From NCBI GenBank assembly GCA_963925495.1, contig CAWUST010000044.1:1-48653 (forward strand): a DNA stretch of 48,653 nucleotides, in the 5' to 3' direction. Each line of letters opens with the position of its first letter. Position 1 is the first letter of the stretch. The translations under genes were made by a program, and so were the position numbers. Positions 41,501-48,653 of this stretch are shown in pieces. Source of the DNA: UBA2108 sp963925495. GTDB taxonomy: Bacteria; Bacteroidota; Bacteroidia; Flavobacteriales_G; Salibacteraceae. Below the pieces are notes generated by a model. That model saw only the letters and a program-made list of their open reading frames with translations. It ran no database searches and was not told the origin of the DNA.

Positions 41501-43425
41501 TTAACAGTGGGTTAACCACAAATAAAACAAATTATCAATGGTATTTTTCTGGCATTCCTTTTAGCCGAAAATCGAAGATTAAACTAGGAATAAATACAAA
41601 AGGAAATTATTCCCTAAAACTGGTAATTAGCGATTCGCTTTCTTGCAATTTAGCCGATTCTTCCACCATAAACATTCAAGCTTTATCGGACACTTCTTAT
41701 CAACTGCCGGATGTGCTCGCTTGCCAATTTACAAATACATTAATTGGCCCTTTACCAGTTTCAGGTTATCAATATTTATGGCAACCAAGTTTTGGTTTAA
41801 ACGATTCTACTTTATCAAATCCAACAACTAATTTGCCCGACGATACCAATTATGTGATACTAGTTGATAGAGGTGTTTGTACCGATACATTGTTTCAATT
41901 TGTAAAAGTGGACAGCCTTATTCAAGCAAGTTTAGTTTTACCCGATTCGGTATGTAAACCAGATAGTGTCACTTTATCCAACTTCGGGAAAATCACCTCA
42001 ACTGCAAATTATCAATGGTACTTTTCTGGTTTACCTATTACAAACAACAGAAATTTTAAACTTGGTTTAACTAAAAAAGGATTGTATTCTATCAAACTTG
42101 TGGTAAACGACTCCTTGTCCTGCAATTTATCCGATTCTTCTAGTATATCAATATTGGCATTGTCCGATTCTAGTTATGCCCTACCCGATGTCGTTTCGTG
42201 TAATTACGAAATGAAAAACATCGGTTTGGATTCCGTTACCGGTTATTCTTACAAATGGATACCAGGAAAAGGTCTGAGTGATTCCACTATTTCTAAGCCA
42301 AGTGTTACTCCATCAAAAGACATAAAATACACCTTGCTGGTTGATCGAGGAGTGTGTACGGACACCGTAAGTCAAAATTTACTTTTCGACACTATTGCGG
42401 TTCGCACAAGCAATGACACAAGCATTTGTTTTAAAGTAGGAAATATAAAACTGATCAACTTTTCGAGAGGTGTGGGTGTGAATTTTATATGGTCGAGCAA
42501 CAAACTTTTTTCCGATACACTTCTCTTTTCTAAAAACGATAGTAATTTTTCTGTATCACCTCTCCAATTTCGTAATCTGTATTATTCAAAAGCCATTTCA
42601 AATAGAGGTTGCGAAGCTTTTGATTCTTCGGTTATAATTATTAACAGTTTGGGAATTAAAGCCGATGACAATAAAAATATCTGCTTGGGCGATACCATTC
42701 AAATTTCGATTAAAAGTGGCATACCAAATGACACACTAGATGCACTTTGGAGCCCTTACGAATTTATTATTGGACGAAACGACACCACACACATTTTGGT
42801 AAATCCACCCAAAGACAAATTGTACCGCGTGGTTGTAGAAAATAGTATTAAGTGTTTGATAAATGATTCTGTTTTTGTAAAAGTCTCTACTCTAAACCCA
42901 CGATTAGGTGGTATATTAGCCAGTAGAGATACCATTCTTAAAAACCAATCTTCTCAACTAAAAGTTACACCCGAAGGATTTAATTATAATTGGAATCCAT
43001 CGCATAGTCTTTCTAACTCTACTTCGAGCAATCCAATAGCCTCTCCAGATACCACAACTACTTACGAGGTAAATGTATTTGATGAAGACAATCCCAATTG
43101 TAAAATAAAAAAATCTATAACTGTTGTGGTTGAAGAACTCTACTGCGAAGAACCGTGGTTATTTATTCCAAATAGTTTTTCGCCAAATAACGATGGAAAC
43201 AACGATGTGTTTTACTTTAGGGGAAGGCATATTTTAGATTTTAGCATGAAAATATATAATCGTTGGGGCGAGTTATTGTTTGAAACTACGAACCCAAATA
43301 CTGGATGGGACGGAATGTACAAAGGAAATATGTCGCAGGCTGACGTTTATGTTTATTTGGTAAAAGCCACCTGTTTGGATGGACAATTATTTGATAAAAA
43401 AGGAGATGTAACTTTAATCCATTGA
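38572..43425 (+). CDS. giant secreted protein with gliding-type (T9SS type B) C-terminus
   Basis: The 1617 residues begin with a signal peptide (LLLIIVSSILPVVSTAQG). A DUF7948-like domain (about 35-260; FIKNKGQFNAHILYKTEIPS) follows, then a propeller of SBBP-like repeats (about 265-790; GTTSSKNFPT, DKGDNIYVAGGTTSKDT). Next come a PKD domain (about 800-880; FFWNFGNGSTSTKKSP) and alternating Ig-like modules (from 884). A CHU_C gliding-motility C-terminal domain ends it (about 1530-1617; FIPNSFSPNNDGNNDVF, MKIYNRWGELLFET, GWDGMYKG). This end marks T9SS type B cargo, which often needs a PorP/SprF partner; such a gene overlaps its stop. It is probably a surface adhesin or matrix protein. Ligand and motility role are unproven. 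Confidence 0.92.
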   Translation: MLKSYWLLLIIVSSILPVVSTAQGHSHASNTQTDYASKFKFIKNKGQFNAHILYKTEIPSGNLFIENNRLVYDFKDLSSVNQNHGHSAPVDPNWRNNPIKAHCFYVNFINSNKNCQIIESKKSDGFHNYYLGNDPSKWASDVPLFESLSHNNLYPNIDMHTGSSDGKLKFEFVVKEGGDLNDIELEYDGLTKMQIKKGELYLYTSLGEIVEEQPYAYQIIDGEEVEVKCHYSMVFNKIKFDLPNGYNSKYELVIDPTLIFSTYSGSFSDNFGVTATYDSQGFLYSGSIVFGAIGRGYPTTPGAYQTAFAGGSGTGGVDINISKYDTTGTKFIYSTYLGGNEDEMPHSLVVNSRDELYIFGTTSSKNFPTDSLSYQRNMNNPTSNNQIRFIGLGITYTLGTDLFVFKFSADGKKRIASTYIGGSNNDGVNDTTVVLSHTLRYNYADEIRGEIDIDKNDNIYLATCTNSPDFPMIGNSFDTTFNGGGQDGIIIKMTNDLDSVFWSSFLGGSGRDAIYSLAIDKGDNIYVAGGTTSKDTIQFKTGANKNHLVYGGGRSDGFLTHVKNDGSSILNSTYFGTKQYDQIYFVELDRKGFVYVYGQTEDTTNFYLKNALYGKSKEGVFISKLSAKLDTTLWSTLIGSGGNTSTLARPQLAPSAFLVDVCNSIYYSGWGGATNNSSLGGSNSINNNLSRSVTGMDTTSDAFKKTTNGNDFYLGAISSDASQLLYGSFYGGNLSNEHVDGGTSRFDKKGIIYQSVCAGCGGNSDFPIKPTIGAVSSKNNSTNCNNGVFKMDFKPPSIISNFQIQRKICLRDSILLKNLSKVMKTPKFFWNFGNGSTSTKKSPKVFYDSVGTYTIRLILTDTSSCNGIDTVYKKVTVEAPNAPITLPSDTICMGKSIVLGQKLNPLHDFTWMPGNSLDDSTKMNPKANPTASTNYKLEVKTESCIDTVYQFIKVDSFIVSSIVFPDSVCIPDSVELFNSGLTTNKTNYQWYFSGIPFSRKSKIKLGINTKGNYSLKLVISDSLSCNLADSSTINIQALSDTSYQLPDVLACQFTNTLIGPLPVSGYQYLWQPSFGLNDSTLSNPTTNLPDDTNYVILVDRGVCTDTLFQFVKVDSLIQASLVLPDSVCKPDSVTLSNFGKITSTANYQWYFSGLPITNNRNFKLGLTKKGLYSIKLVVNDSLSCNLSDSSSISILALSDSSYALPDVVSCNYEMKNIGLDSVTGYSYKWIPGKGLSDSTISKPSVTPSKDIKYTLLVDRGVCTDTVSQNLLFDTIAVRTSNDTSICFKVGNIKLINFSRGVGVNFIWSSNKLFSDTLLFSKNDSNFSVSPLQFRNLYYSKAISNRGCEAFDSSVIIINSLGIKADDNKNICLGDTIQISIKSGIPNDTLDALWSPYEFIIGRNDTTHILVNPPKDKLYRVVVENSIKCLINDSVFVKVSTLNPRLGGILASRDTILKNQSSQLKVTPEGFNYNWNPSHSLSNSTSSNPIASPDTTTTYEVNVFDEDNPNCKIKKSITVVVEELYCEEPWLFIPNSFSPNNDGNNDVFYFRGRHILDFSMKIYNRWGELLFETTNPNTGWDGMYKGNMSQADVYVYLVKATCLDGQLFDKKGDVTLIH
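41221..42400 (+). repeat. alternating Ig-like modules, 159-residue period
   Basis: Inside the adhesin gene, matching points fall at codons 946, 1105 and 1264 (bases 41407, 41884, 42361), exactly 477 bases apart. The order is A-B-A-B-A. A is the module ending in VCTDT-like residues, with W.P...L.DST inside. B is the module with PDSVC.PDSV, NYQWYFSG and SDSLSCNL. DNA identity between copies is only partial, so the duplication is old but kept in length. Confidence 0.9.
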
Positions 43426-44426
43426 AAAAGGGACTAATCATAGCTATTGTACTTCTGGTTTTTGGAAATCTCCAAAGTCAAGATATTCACTTTACCCAAT
43501 TTTTATACTCACCTTTTAATTTAAACCCTGCACTTACGGGAAACTTTGAAGGAAGGTATCGCTTAGGTGCAAACTATAGGCAACAATGGCGGTCCATAAC
43601 GCAACCTTTTCAAACCACTGGACTTTGGGCAGATTCACGCGATTTCATGAACATGAAGAATACAAATGTTGGTGTAAATTTTTATTTTGACAAAGCTGGA
43701 ACATGTGATTTTAATACTCTACACATTTCGGTGCCATTGAGTTATAGACTTAACGTTGGACAAGACAGTACCCACAGTTTTAATTTAGGGATTCAACCGG
43801 CGTTTAACTACCAAAGTCTGAATATAGATAAGCTCACAAGTGATGCACAATGGACGGGAACTCGATTTGATGGAAGCCGACCTATTAATGAGAATTTTCA
43901 AAGAACAAACAAGGGATATTTTGATTTAGCATTAGGCTTTACCTATAATTTAGAATTACCAAAAATGAATTTTACTACTGGGTTTTCAGTCTACAATTTG
44001 TTTCAGCCAAGCACCCAATTTTTGTTAGGCGATGAAAAAACTCTACCTCGTCGTTACAATTTCCATGTTGGTGGGAAAATTAATATTGGACAAGAATGGT
44101 TTGCAACTCCAGGTATTCTTTATGGCAGACAGGCTAAATTTTATGAGTTGGTCTACGGATCTGAATTAAATTACATTATGAATAATACTCGCTACAAATA
44201 CCGTGTTTTGTTTTTCGGACTTTGGAACCGAGGAAAAGATGCTGGCATACTTAATTTAGGAATGCATTACAACAGTTGGAGAGTCGGACTTAGTTATGAT
44301 ATAAATTATTCATCCCTTAAGACTTCATCGAATTACAAAGGAGGTTGGGAAGTTTCAATTATTTATATCTTGCGAGACTTGTTGCCTAAAAGAACGAACT
44401 ATAAATATTGTCCTGATTTTATTTAA
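43422..44426 (+). CDS. PorP/SprF family outer-membrane protein
   Basis: The protein starts at TTG 43422, inside the adhesin stop (TTGA overlap), and opens with a signal peptide (GLIIAIVLLVFGNLQSQ). The PorP/SprF start FTQFLYSPFNLNPALTGNFEG and a series of beta strands to the end (WEVSIIYILRDLLP) match the family at its normal length (334). PorP/SprF barrels help the T9SS export or fix type B cargo at the surface, as SprF does for SprB. The overlap with the adhesin gene strongly suggests this barrel serves that protein. No ATG exists before residue 76, so the TTG start is needed. Confidence 0.92.
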   Translation: MKKGLIIAIVLLVFGNLQSQDIHFTQFLYSPFNLNPALTGNFEGRYRLGANYRQQWRSITQPFQTTGLWADSRDFMNMKNTNVGVNFYFDKAGTCDFNTLHISVPLSYRLNVGQDSTHSFNLGIQPAFNYQSLNIDKLTSDAQWTGTRFDGSRPINENFQRTNKGYFDLALGFTYNLELPKMNFTTGFSVYNLFQPSTQFLLGDEKTLPRRYNFHVGGKINIGQEWFATPGILYGRQAKFYELVYGSELNYIMNNTRYKYRVLFFGLWNRGKDAGILNLGMHYNSWRVGLSYDINYSSLKTSSNYKGGWEVSIIYILRDLLPKRTNYKYCPDFI

Positions 44427-44593
44427 TAAAATTTGAAAGTTGATTTTAATTTGGAAATTATTTTACTACAAGTTTTTAGCTACTAGTGTCTAATAGTCAG
44501 AGTATAGAGCCGGAAAAATTGAAAATTCAAATAAATTAATTCATTAATAAAAACTGATTAATCATGCAGATAGAAAATTAAGCAAAGTCTCCA

Positions 44594-46573
44594 TTGAAAA
44601 TTAAGCAGCCCATACTTTTATCCTTTTTGCTTTTTGTAATAATTAGTCAAAATCTCATTGCCCAATCTCCCCAACAATGGAAAAAACATGGCGATGCAGC
44701 TCAAAAAGAAGGAGATTTAAATGGTGCCATATTTTATTATGGAAAAGCTAGCCAAACGGATAGTTCCAATTTAGATTATTGGATGCTTTATGCTAACTCG
44801 TTGCGCCAAAGCCATGATTATGAAAAGGTAGCCGAAACTTATGAATACATTTTCGAAAATCCATACCGAAGCAAACATCACGAGAGTTTGTATTGGTGGG
44901 CTATAATGCAACAAAACTTAGGGAAATATGAAGAAGCTGCTCGTAACTTCAAAAATTTTTCAAATTACCATGCCGAATCTTCTTCTTTTAAAAAATCAAA
45001 CGCCAACCAACAATATAAGGCTTGTTTGTGGGCGCTGCAGCACCAAGGAGATACTTCCATTAAAGAAATTAGGAATTTGGGGTCTGACTTAAATTCTAAA
45101 TTTACAGAGTTTGGCGGATCATTACTTAACGATACAACCCTTATTTACAGCAGCTTACAATACAACAGAAAAGATCGTTCTTTAAAACTTTCTAATAGCG
45201 AAAAACAAAACAAAGTGATGTTGTATCAAGCTAGGTGGCGCGACTCGGCTTGGGTAGATTTCGGGAAATTAGATTCTGTAATTAACGTAAAAGGTTTTCA
45301 TACGGCAAACTCCTGCTGGTTTGCAGAAAAAAAATGGATGATTTATTCGTCTTGCTCCGATTACGAAAACTGTAAAATAATGTTCAGCGAATGGGACGGT
45401 ATGGACTGGCTTGAGCCCCAAGCATTTTCTAAATCTATAAACTTAGAAGGATTTAATAATACTCAACCTTATTTGTGTGAGGTTAAAGGTAAAACAACCT
45501 TGTTTTTTGTATCGAATCGTCCGCAGGGAAAAGGCCAACTCGATATTTGGTATGCTCAATATAACACTCGTCTCAAAGGATTTACCTATCCGCGTAACAT
45601 GGGTAAAAGAGTAAATAGCTCCGGAAATGAAATCACGCCTTACTTTCTGAGCGATAGCAATCGTTTATTTTTTAGCTCAGATTGGCACAATGGATATGGC
45701 GGATATGATGTTTTTTCAAGTAATGCTTCTAGTTTACGAAGTGCCAAACAACCTGCAAATGCAGGACAAGTAATTAATTCGTCAGCCAACGACCTCTATT
45801 TCAGAACTTACCCAAATAACAGTTTAGCATTGGTTACCAGCAATAGAGAAGGTGGAATAAAACTTAAAAACCAAACCTGCTGCAACGATATTTATTACTT
45901 CGAGCACCAACCTCCAATTTTAGTAGATACAATTTCAGATATTGATTCTAGCTTACTTGTTCCGGTTATAGAAACAGTAGAAGAATTAAATAAATACTTA
46001 CCCATACTCTATTTCCACAACGACCAACCCAATCCTAGATCCGTAAAAACTAGAACGAAAAAAACTTACCAAGAATGTTTTTATGAATATCTTCATTTGA
46101 AAAAACAATATTTAAATGAATACTCGAAAAACAAAACAGGAGCAGAAAAAGCCTCAGCAATTGCCAGAGTGGATTGGTTTTTTAAACAAAAAGTAGAAAA
46201 AGGAATTGAAGAATTTGACTTGTTTATGGATTTACTTTATGGGCAGTTGCAAAAAGGACAATCCGTAATAATCACAATTAAAGGCTATGCCTCTCCCCTA
46301 GCAAAAAGTGATTATAATATTCATTTAACTAAACGAAGAATTCAAAGTTTGATAAACTATTTATATGAATATAAAAACGGTGAAATTGCGACCTACTTAG
46401 ACGGGACAGCAACAAACAAAGCTAAAATTGAATTTGTAAAGATTCCATTTGGAGATTCTAAAGCTTCAAGAACCACAAGCGATGATTTAGACGATAAAGT
46501 AAACTCAGTTTATAGTCCTGATGCTATGGAAGAAAGACGAATTGAGATTTTGCATGTTGGATTGAAAAAGTAG
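44594..46573 (+). CDS. TPR - PD40 - OmpA-like envelope protein (PorE/SprE-like layout)
   Basis: A TTG start leads a signal peptide (PILLSFLLFVIISQNLIAQ). Residues about 25-135 are TPR helices (WKKHGDAAQKEGDLNGAIFYY, YEEAARNFKNF). Residues about 150-420 are WD40/PD40-like blades (SSLQYNRKD, FFVSNRPQGKGQLDIWYAQY, LFFSSDWHNGYGGYDVFSS). The C-terminal 150 residues are an OmpA-like peptidoglycan-binding domain (VIITIKGYASPLAKSDYN, RRIQSLINYL). This order matches T9SS-associated proteins such as PorE and partners of PorP/SprF. It lies 167 bases after the PorP/SprF gene and probably anchors the complex to the wall. No ATG occurs before residue 57. Confidence 0.88.
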   Translation: MKIKQPILLSFLLFVIISQNLIAQSPQQWKKHGDAAQKEGDLNGAIFYYGKASQTDSSNLDYWMLYANSLRQSHDYEKVAETYEYIFENPYRSKHHESLYWWAIMQQNLGKYEEAARNFKNFSNYHAESSSFKKSNANQQYKACLWALQHQGDTSIKEIRNLGSDLNSKFTEFGGSLLNDTTLIYSSLQYNRKDRSLKLSNSEKQNKVMLYQARWRDSAWVDFGKLDSVINVKGFHTANSCWFAEKKWMIYSSCSDYENCKIMFSEWDGMDWLEPQAFSKSINLEGFNNTQPYLCEVKGKTTLFFVSNRPQGKGQLDIWYAQYNTRLKGFTYPRNMGKRVNSSGNEITPYFLSDSNRLFFSSDWHNGYGGYDVFSSNASSLRSAKQPANAGQVINSSANDLYFRTYPNNSLALVTSNREGGIKLKNQTCCNDIYYFEHQPPILVDTISDIDSSLLVPVIETVEELNKYLPILYFHNDQPNPRSVKTRTKKTYQECFYEYLHLKKQYLNEYSKNKTGAEKASAIARVDWFFKQKVEKGIEEFDLFMDLLYGQLQKGQSVIITIKGYASPLAKSDYNIHLTKRRIQSLINYLYEYKNGEIATYLDGTATNKAKIEFVKIPFGDSKASRTTSDDLDDKVNSVYSPDAMEERRIEILHVGLKK

Positions 46574-46588
46574 AAAAATAATTATTAA

Positions 46589-46791
46589 ATGAAGAATTAC
46601 TATTTTCTTATACTGCTAATAATCGCATGTGGGCTTGCTAACTTTCACTTATCTCAGCAACAAAAAAGTGAAATTGATGATTCCAAAATGTTGAGTTTTA
46701 CTGTTTCCCTAAAAAATTAAAATTATCTTGGAAAGATAAATCTGGAAATGTCTTCGGGGATTTTCAAAATTTAAAATCCAATTTAGCTTAA
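46589..46791 (+). pseudogene. phosphodiester glycosidase (DUF2233-like) 5' remnant
   Basis: An ATG at 46589 gives a lipoprotein- or signal-like start (NYYFLILLIIACGLANFHLS) and stops at 46720. In another frame the sequence goes on with FPKKLKLSWKDKSGNVFGDF and QNLKSNLA before TAA 46789-46791. The WKD(K)xGxxFGxFQNLK stretch resembles the start of NAGPA/DUF2233 phosphodiester glycosidases of Bacteroidota. The usual MNGGM catalytic core is missing. A frameshift plus a stop leaves only the first 65 or so codons, so the gene is dead. Confidence 0.55.
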
Positions 46792-46820
46792 GAAAAGGAC
46801 TTCGAACTCGTTAAGCTGAT

Positions 46821-47408
46821 TTAAACAAATACTTTTTTTAGAGTTAAAAAAATCACATTGAAGTAATTCTCCAAGTTGGGGTTGGCAATAAATTTTTGAT
46901 TCAATTCTAGTTTTTCAATCATTATTTTTTCGATGTAAACTCTTTCTGGATCATCGGCTTTTCCCAAAATTTCGTTTTCTTCGGCGTATTCTATTGATGC
47001 ATAGTCTGTTAAACCTGGATTTACAGATAAAACATTTCTTTGTTCACGCGAATACAAGTTCACGTACTTCCTTACTTCTGGTCGGGGTCCAACTAAGCTC
47101 ATTTGCCCAAAAAAAACATTTAAAAGTTGAGGTAATTCATCGATTTTGTACTTACGCAAAACATATCCTATTTCCGTAATTCTAGGATCTCTTCCTCCGA
47201 CAGTTAACTGCCCATTTTTTTCGGAATTAGGTCGCATTGTTCTAAATTTAAATAAATAGAAATCGGCATTCCACTTCCCTACTCTTAGTTGTTTAAAAAA
47301 CACAGGTCCCTTAGAATCTAGTTTTATTATACTAGTGATGATGAGAATGAAAGGAGATAGAACTACTAATCCTATAAAACTTAAAGCTATGTCTAAAATT
47401 CTAATCAA
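46821..47408 (-). CDS. undecaprenyl-phosphate sugar phosphotransferase, PglC-like
   Basis: A single re-entrant N-terminal membrane helix (DIALSFIGLVVLSPFILIITSI) precedes the family core: GPVFFKQLRVGKW, FKFRTM, LRKYKIDELPQLLNVF with the catalytic Asp-Glu pair, and MSLVGPRPEV. Monotopic enzymes of this kind (195 residues) pass a sugar phosphate from a UDP-sugar to undecaprenyl phosphate, the first step of many glycans. It follows the aminotransferase gene by 5 bases. Together they fit a diamino-sugar such as bacillosamine, or an aminated uronate, as the first sugar. Confidence 0.93.
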   Translation of the reverse strand: MIRILDIALSFIGLVVLSPFILIITSIIKLDSKGPVFFKQLRVGKWNADFYLFKFRTMRPNSEKNGQLTVGGRDPRITEIGYVLRKYKIDELPQLLNVFFGQMSLVGPRPEVRKYVNLYSREQRNVLSVNPGLTDYASIEYAEENEILGKADDPERVYIEKIMIEKLELNQKFIANPNLENYFNVIFLTLKKVFV

Positions 47409-47413
47409 CTTCC

Positions 47414-48628
47414 CTAGGTTAAAGATTCATAAGCTGTGCTTACTGCATTTACCACGGCCTCAATTTGTTCATCGCTAATGTCATAAAAAACAGGAAGAGT
47501 GATTTCTCGGCTATATTGTTTAAAGGCTTCCGGAAAATCATTCATAGAAAAACCTAATTTTTTGTAAGCTGTAAAAAGCGGTAATGGTTGAAAATGAACA
47601 TTTACAGCAACATTTTGAGCTGCAATTTTATCCATCATAACATCTCTTTGCTCCTCGGTAATAGCTGTTATTCTAAGCATATAAATATGAAAAGAACTGG
47701 TTTTATCGGCTGTTTCATAAACCGGGGTTTGTGCCCATAATTTATTTTTCAGAAGTGCATCGTATTTTTCAAATACTTCACGACGTTTAACTAACATATC
47801 GTTATCGTACCTTTCTAATTCTACCAGGCCAATTGCAGCCTGCAAATCAGTCATATTGCACTTGTACCCAGGCTCAATAATATCGTATCGCCAACCACCA
47901 GCTTTAGTTTTTGCCAAAGCATCTTTACTCTGTCCATGCAAAGAATTTCTTTTTAATCCTTTTGCAACGCTTCCATTATCAAATGGAATAGGAAGATTTA
48001 GACAAACGGCTCCACCTTCTGCAGTAACCAAGTTTTTTACAGCATGAAAGGAAAAAGTAGAAATATCAGCGAGTGAGCCACTCATTCTGCCTTTATAATT
48101 TGCCCCAAAAGAATGAGCTGCATCGGCTAAGACCAAAATTCTATTCAGTTGTTTTTGCTCTTCGGTTTTGGGAGTGAATTTTTGTTGAATGTCATTCTTT
48201 TTTACTAAAGCCATTAGTTCATCAAATTCACATGGCATCCCACCTATGTCAACAGGAATTATTGCTTTGGTTTTATCGGTAATCAATGCCTCAATTTTAC
48301 TAATATCAATATTAAAATCGTTTCTGATATCACAAAACACAACAGTTGCACCGCAATGCAGCACAACGTTAGCCGTGGCACAATAAGTATAAACTGGTAC
48401 AATTACCTCATCTCCTTCTCCGATTCCAAACCAACGAAGCGCTAACTCCATTCCGGCGGTTGCGGACCCCAAACAAACCACATTGGAAACACCTACATAA
48501 CTTTCCAAGTTTTCCTCTAATTTTCGAGTTCTTGGTCCGGTGGTTATCCATCCAGAGTATAAAGTTACTATAACCTCATCTACTATTTTCTGATCCATTC
48601 TGGGTGGGGCAAAGGGTACTTTAATCAT
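47414..48628 (-). CDS. DegT/DnrJ/EryC1/StrS nucleotide-sugar aminotransferase
   Basis: This PLP enzyme of fold type I has the start VPFAPPRMDQKIVDEVIVTL, the cofactor region LGSATAGMELALR, VPVYTYCATANVVLH, ADAAHSFGA, and the Lys of FHAVKNLVTAEGGAV (near residue 198). It is 404 residues, slightly above the norm because of an insert near 145-165 (KKNDIQQKFTPKTEEQKQL). Members amination-label keto-sugars on UDP or dTDP. The next gene is a PglC-like transferase. The WlbA-like dehydrogenase at 22 kb makes a 3-keto sugar that such an enzyme could use, but that pairing is inference. A -7 box ends 4 bases before ATG 48628. Confidence 0.93.
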   Translation of the reverse strand: MIKVPFAPPRMDQKIVDEVIVTLYSGWITTGPRTRKLEENLESYVGVSNVVCLGSATAGMELALRWFGIGEGDEVIVPVYTYCATANVVLHCGATVVFCDIRNDFNIDISKIEALITDKTKAIIPVDIGGMPCEFDELMALVKKNDIQQKFTPKTEEQKQLNRILVLADAAHSFGANYKGRMSGSLADISTFSFHAVKNLVTAEGGAVCLNLPIPFDNGSVAKGLKRNSLHGQSKDALAKTKAGGWRYDIIEPGYKCNMTDLQAAIGLVELERYDNDMLVKRREVFEKYDALLKNKLWAQTPVYETADKTSSFHIYMLRITAITEEQRDVMMDKIAAQNVAVNVHFQPLPLFTAYKKLGFSMNDFPEAFKQYSREITLPVFYDISDEQIEAVVNAVSTAYESLT

Positions 48629-48632
48629 AGGG

Positions 48633-48640
48633 CAAAAGTA
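48633..48640 (-). promoter_or_regulatory. -7 box at the DegT-type gene
   Basis: TACTTTTG on the minus strand, followed by C, fits TAnnTTTG and ends 4 bases before ATG 48628. The -33 element would lie outside the window. Confidence 0.5.
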
Positions 48641-48653
48641 TTAAGATTTTGTT

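Noticed and set aside
44573..44607. 12-base direct repeat gaaaattaagca around the TTG start of the OmpA-like gene
   Set aside because: Short and AT-rich; likely chance, although one copy contains the start of the gene.
1..48653. CRISPR array, restriction-modification or toxin-antitoxin system
   Set aside because: No regularly spaced short repeats and no recognisable nuclease, methylase or toxin genes were found. The repeats seen are coding or isolated pairs.

Overview
The window reads as a chromosome segment of a Bacteroidota bacterium, most likely from the Flavobacteriia or a close relative. The evidence is a type IX secretion (T9SS) type A sorting domain, a gliding-type (CHU_C, type B) sorting domain, PorP/SprF, DUF5723, DUF2461 and DUF1684 proteins, a 6S-Flavo-like RNA next to zapA, and many copies of the Bacteroidota -7 promoter element TAnnTTTG just ahead of genes. 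The DNA is AT-rich and Shine-Dalgarno-like sites are not prominent. Several genes appear to start at TTG or GTG.

Layout. 1-2745: the 3' end of a secreted repeat protein, an IS256-variant insertion sequence with an extra copy of its end, and decayed fragments (a tyrosine recombinase tail, a lipoprotein start, an unknown ORF), all beside a tRNA-Ser(GCU) gene. This looks like a worn integration site. 2902-9150: pgpH-type c-di-AMP phosphodiesterase, a divergent thiolase with its own promoter and terminator, an NlpC/P60 peptidase, an AlkC-like glycosylase overlapping a YkgJ-type cysteine-cluster gene, then repeat-like remnants. 9181-10455: a DUF2071 gene and a 534-bp repeat-bearing gap. 10456-14328: PaaI-type thioesterase divergent from a DUF5723 - DUF2461 - esterase operon. 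14468-18514: a 1348-residue T9SS type A beta-propeller protein. 18663-22059: a frameshifted secreted protein, truA overlapping an ABC exporter, and a decayed ORF.

22093-26455 (minus strand) is one long unit: coiled-coil ZapB-like protein, zapA, 6S RNA, rny, then a WbpP-type epimerase and a WlbA-type dehydrogenase. It joins cell division, RNA decay and surface-sugar synthesis. 26624-38349 is mostly housekeeping and envelope: M23 peptidase, small Bacteroidota proteins, ECF sigma factor divergent from uvrA, comEC, a small holin-like membrane protein and a DUF819 transporter-like protein.

38572-46573 is the most distinctive block: a 1617-residue type B adhesin-like protein with an exact 159-residue repeat period, a PorP/SprF partner overlapping it by 4 bases, and a TPR/PD40/OmpA-like protein. 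Together they look like a secreted surface protein with its own outer-membrane anchor and peptidoglycan link. The window ends with a decayed phosphodiester-glycosidase fragment and a minus-strand aminotransferase - sugar transferase pair for glycan synthesis. The sugar genes at 22-24 kb and 47-48 kb could feed one pathway, but that is inference. No CRISPR array, restriction system or recognisable defence island was seen.
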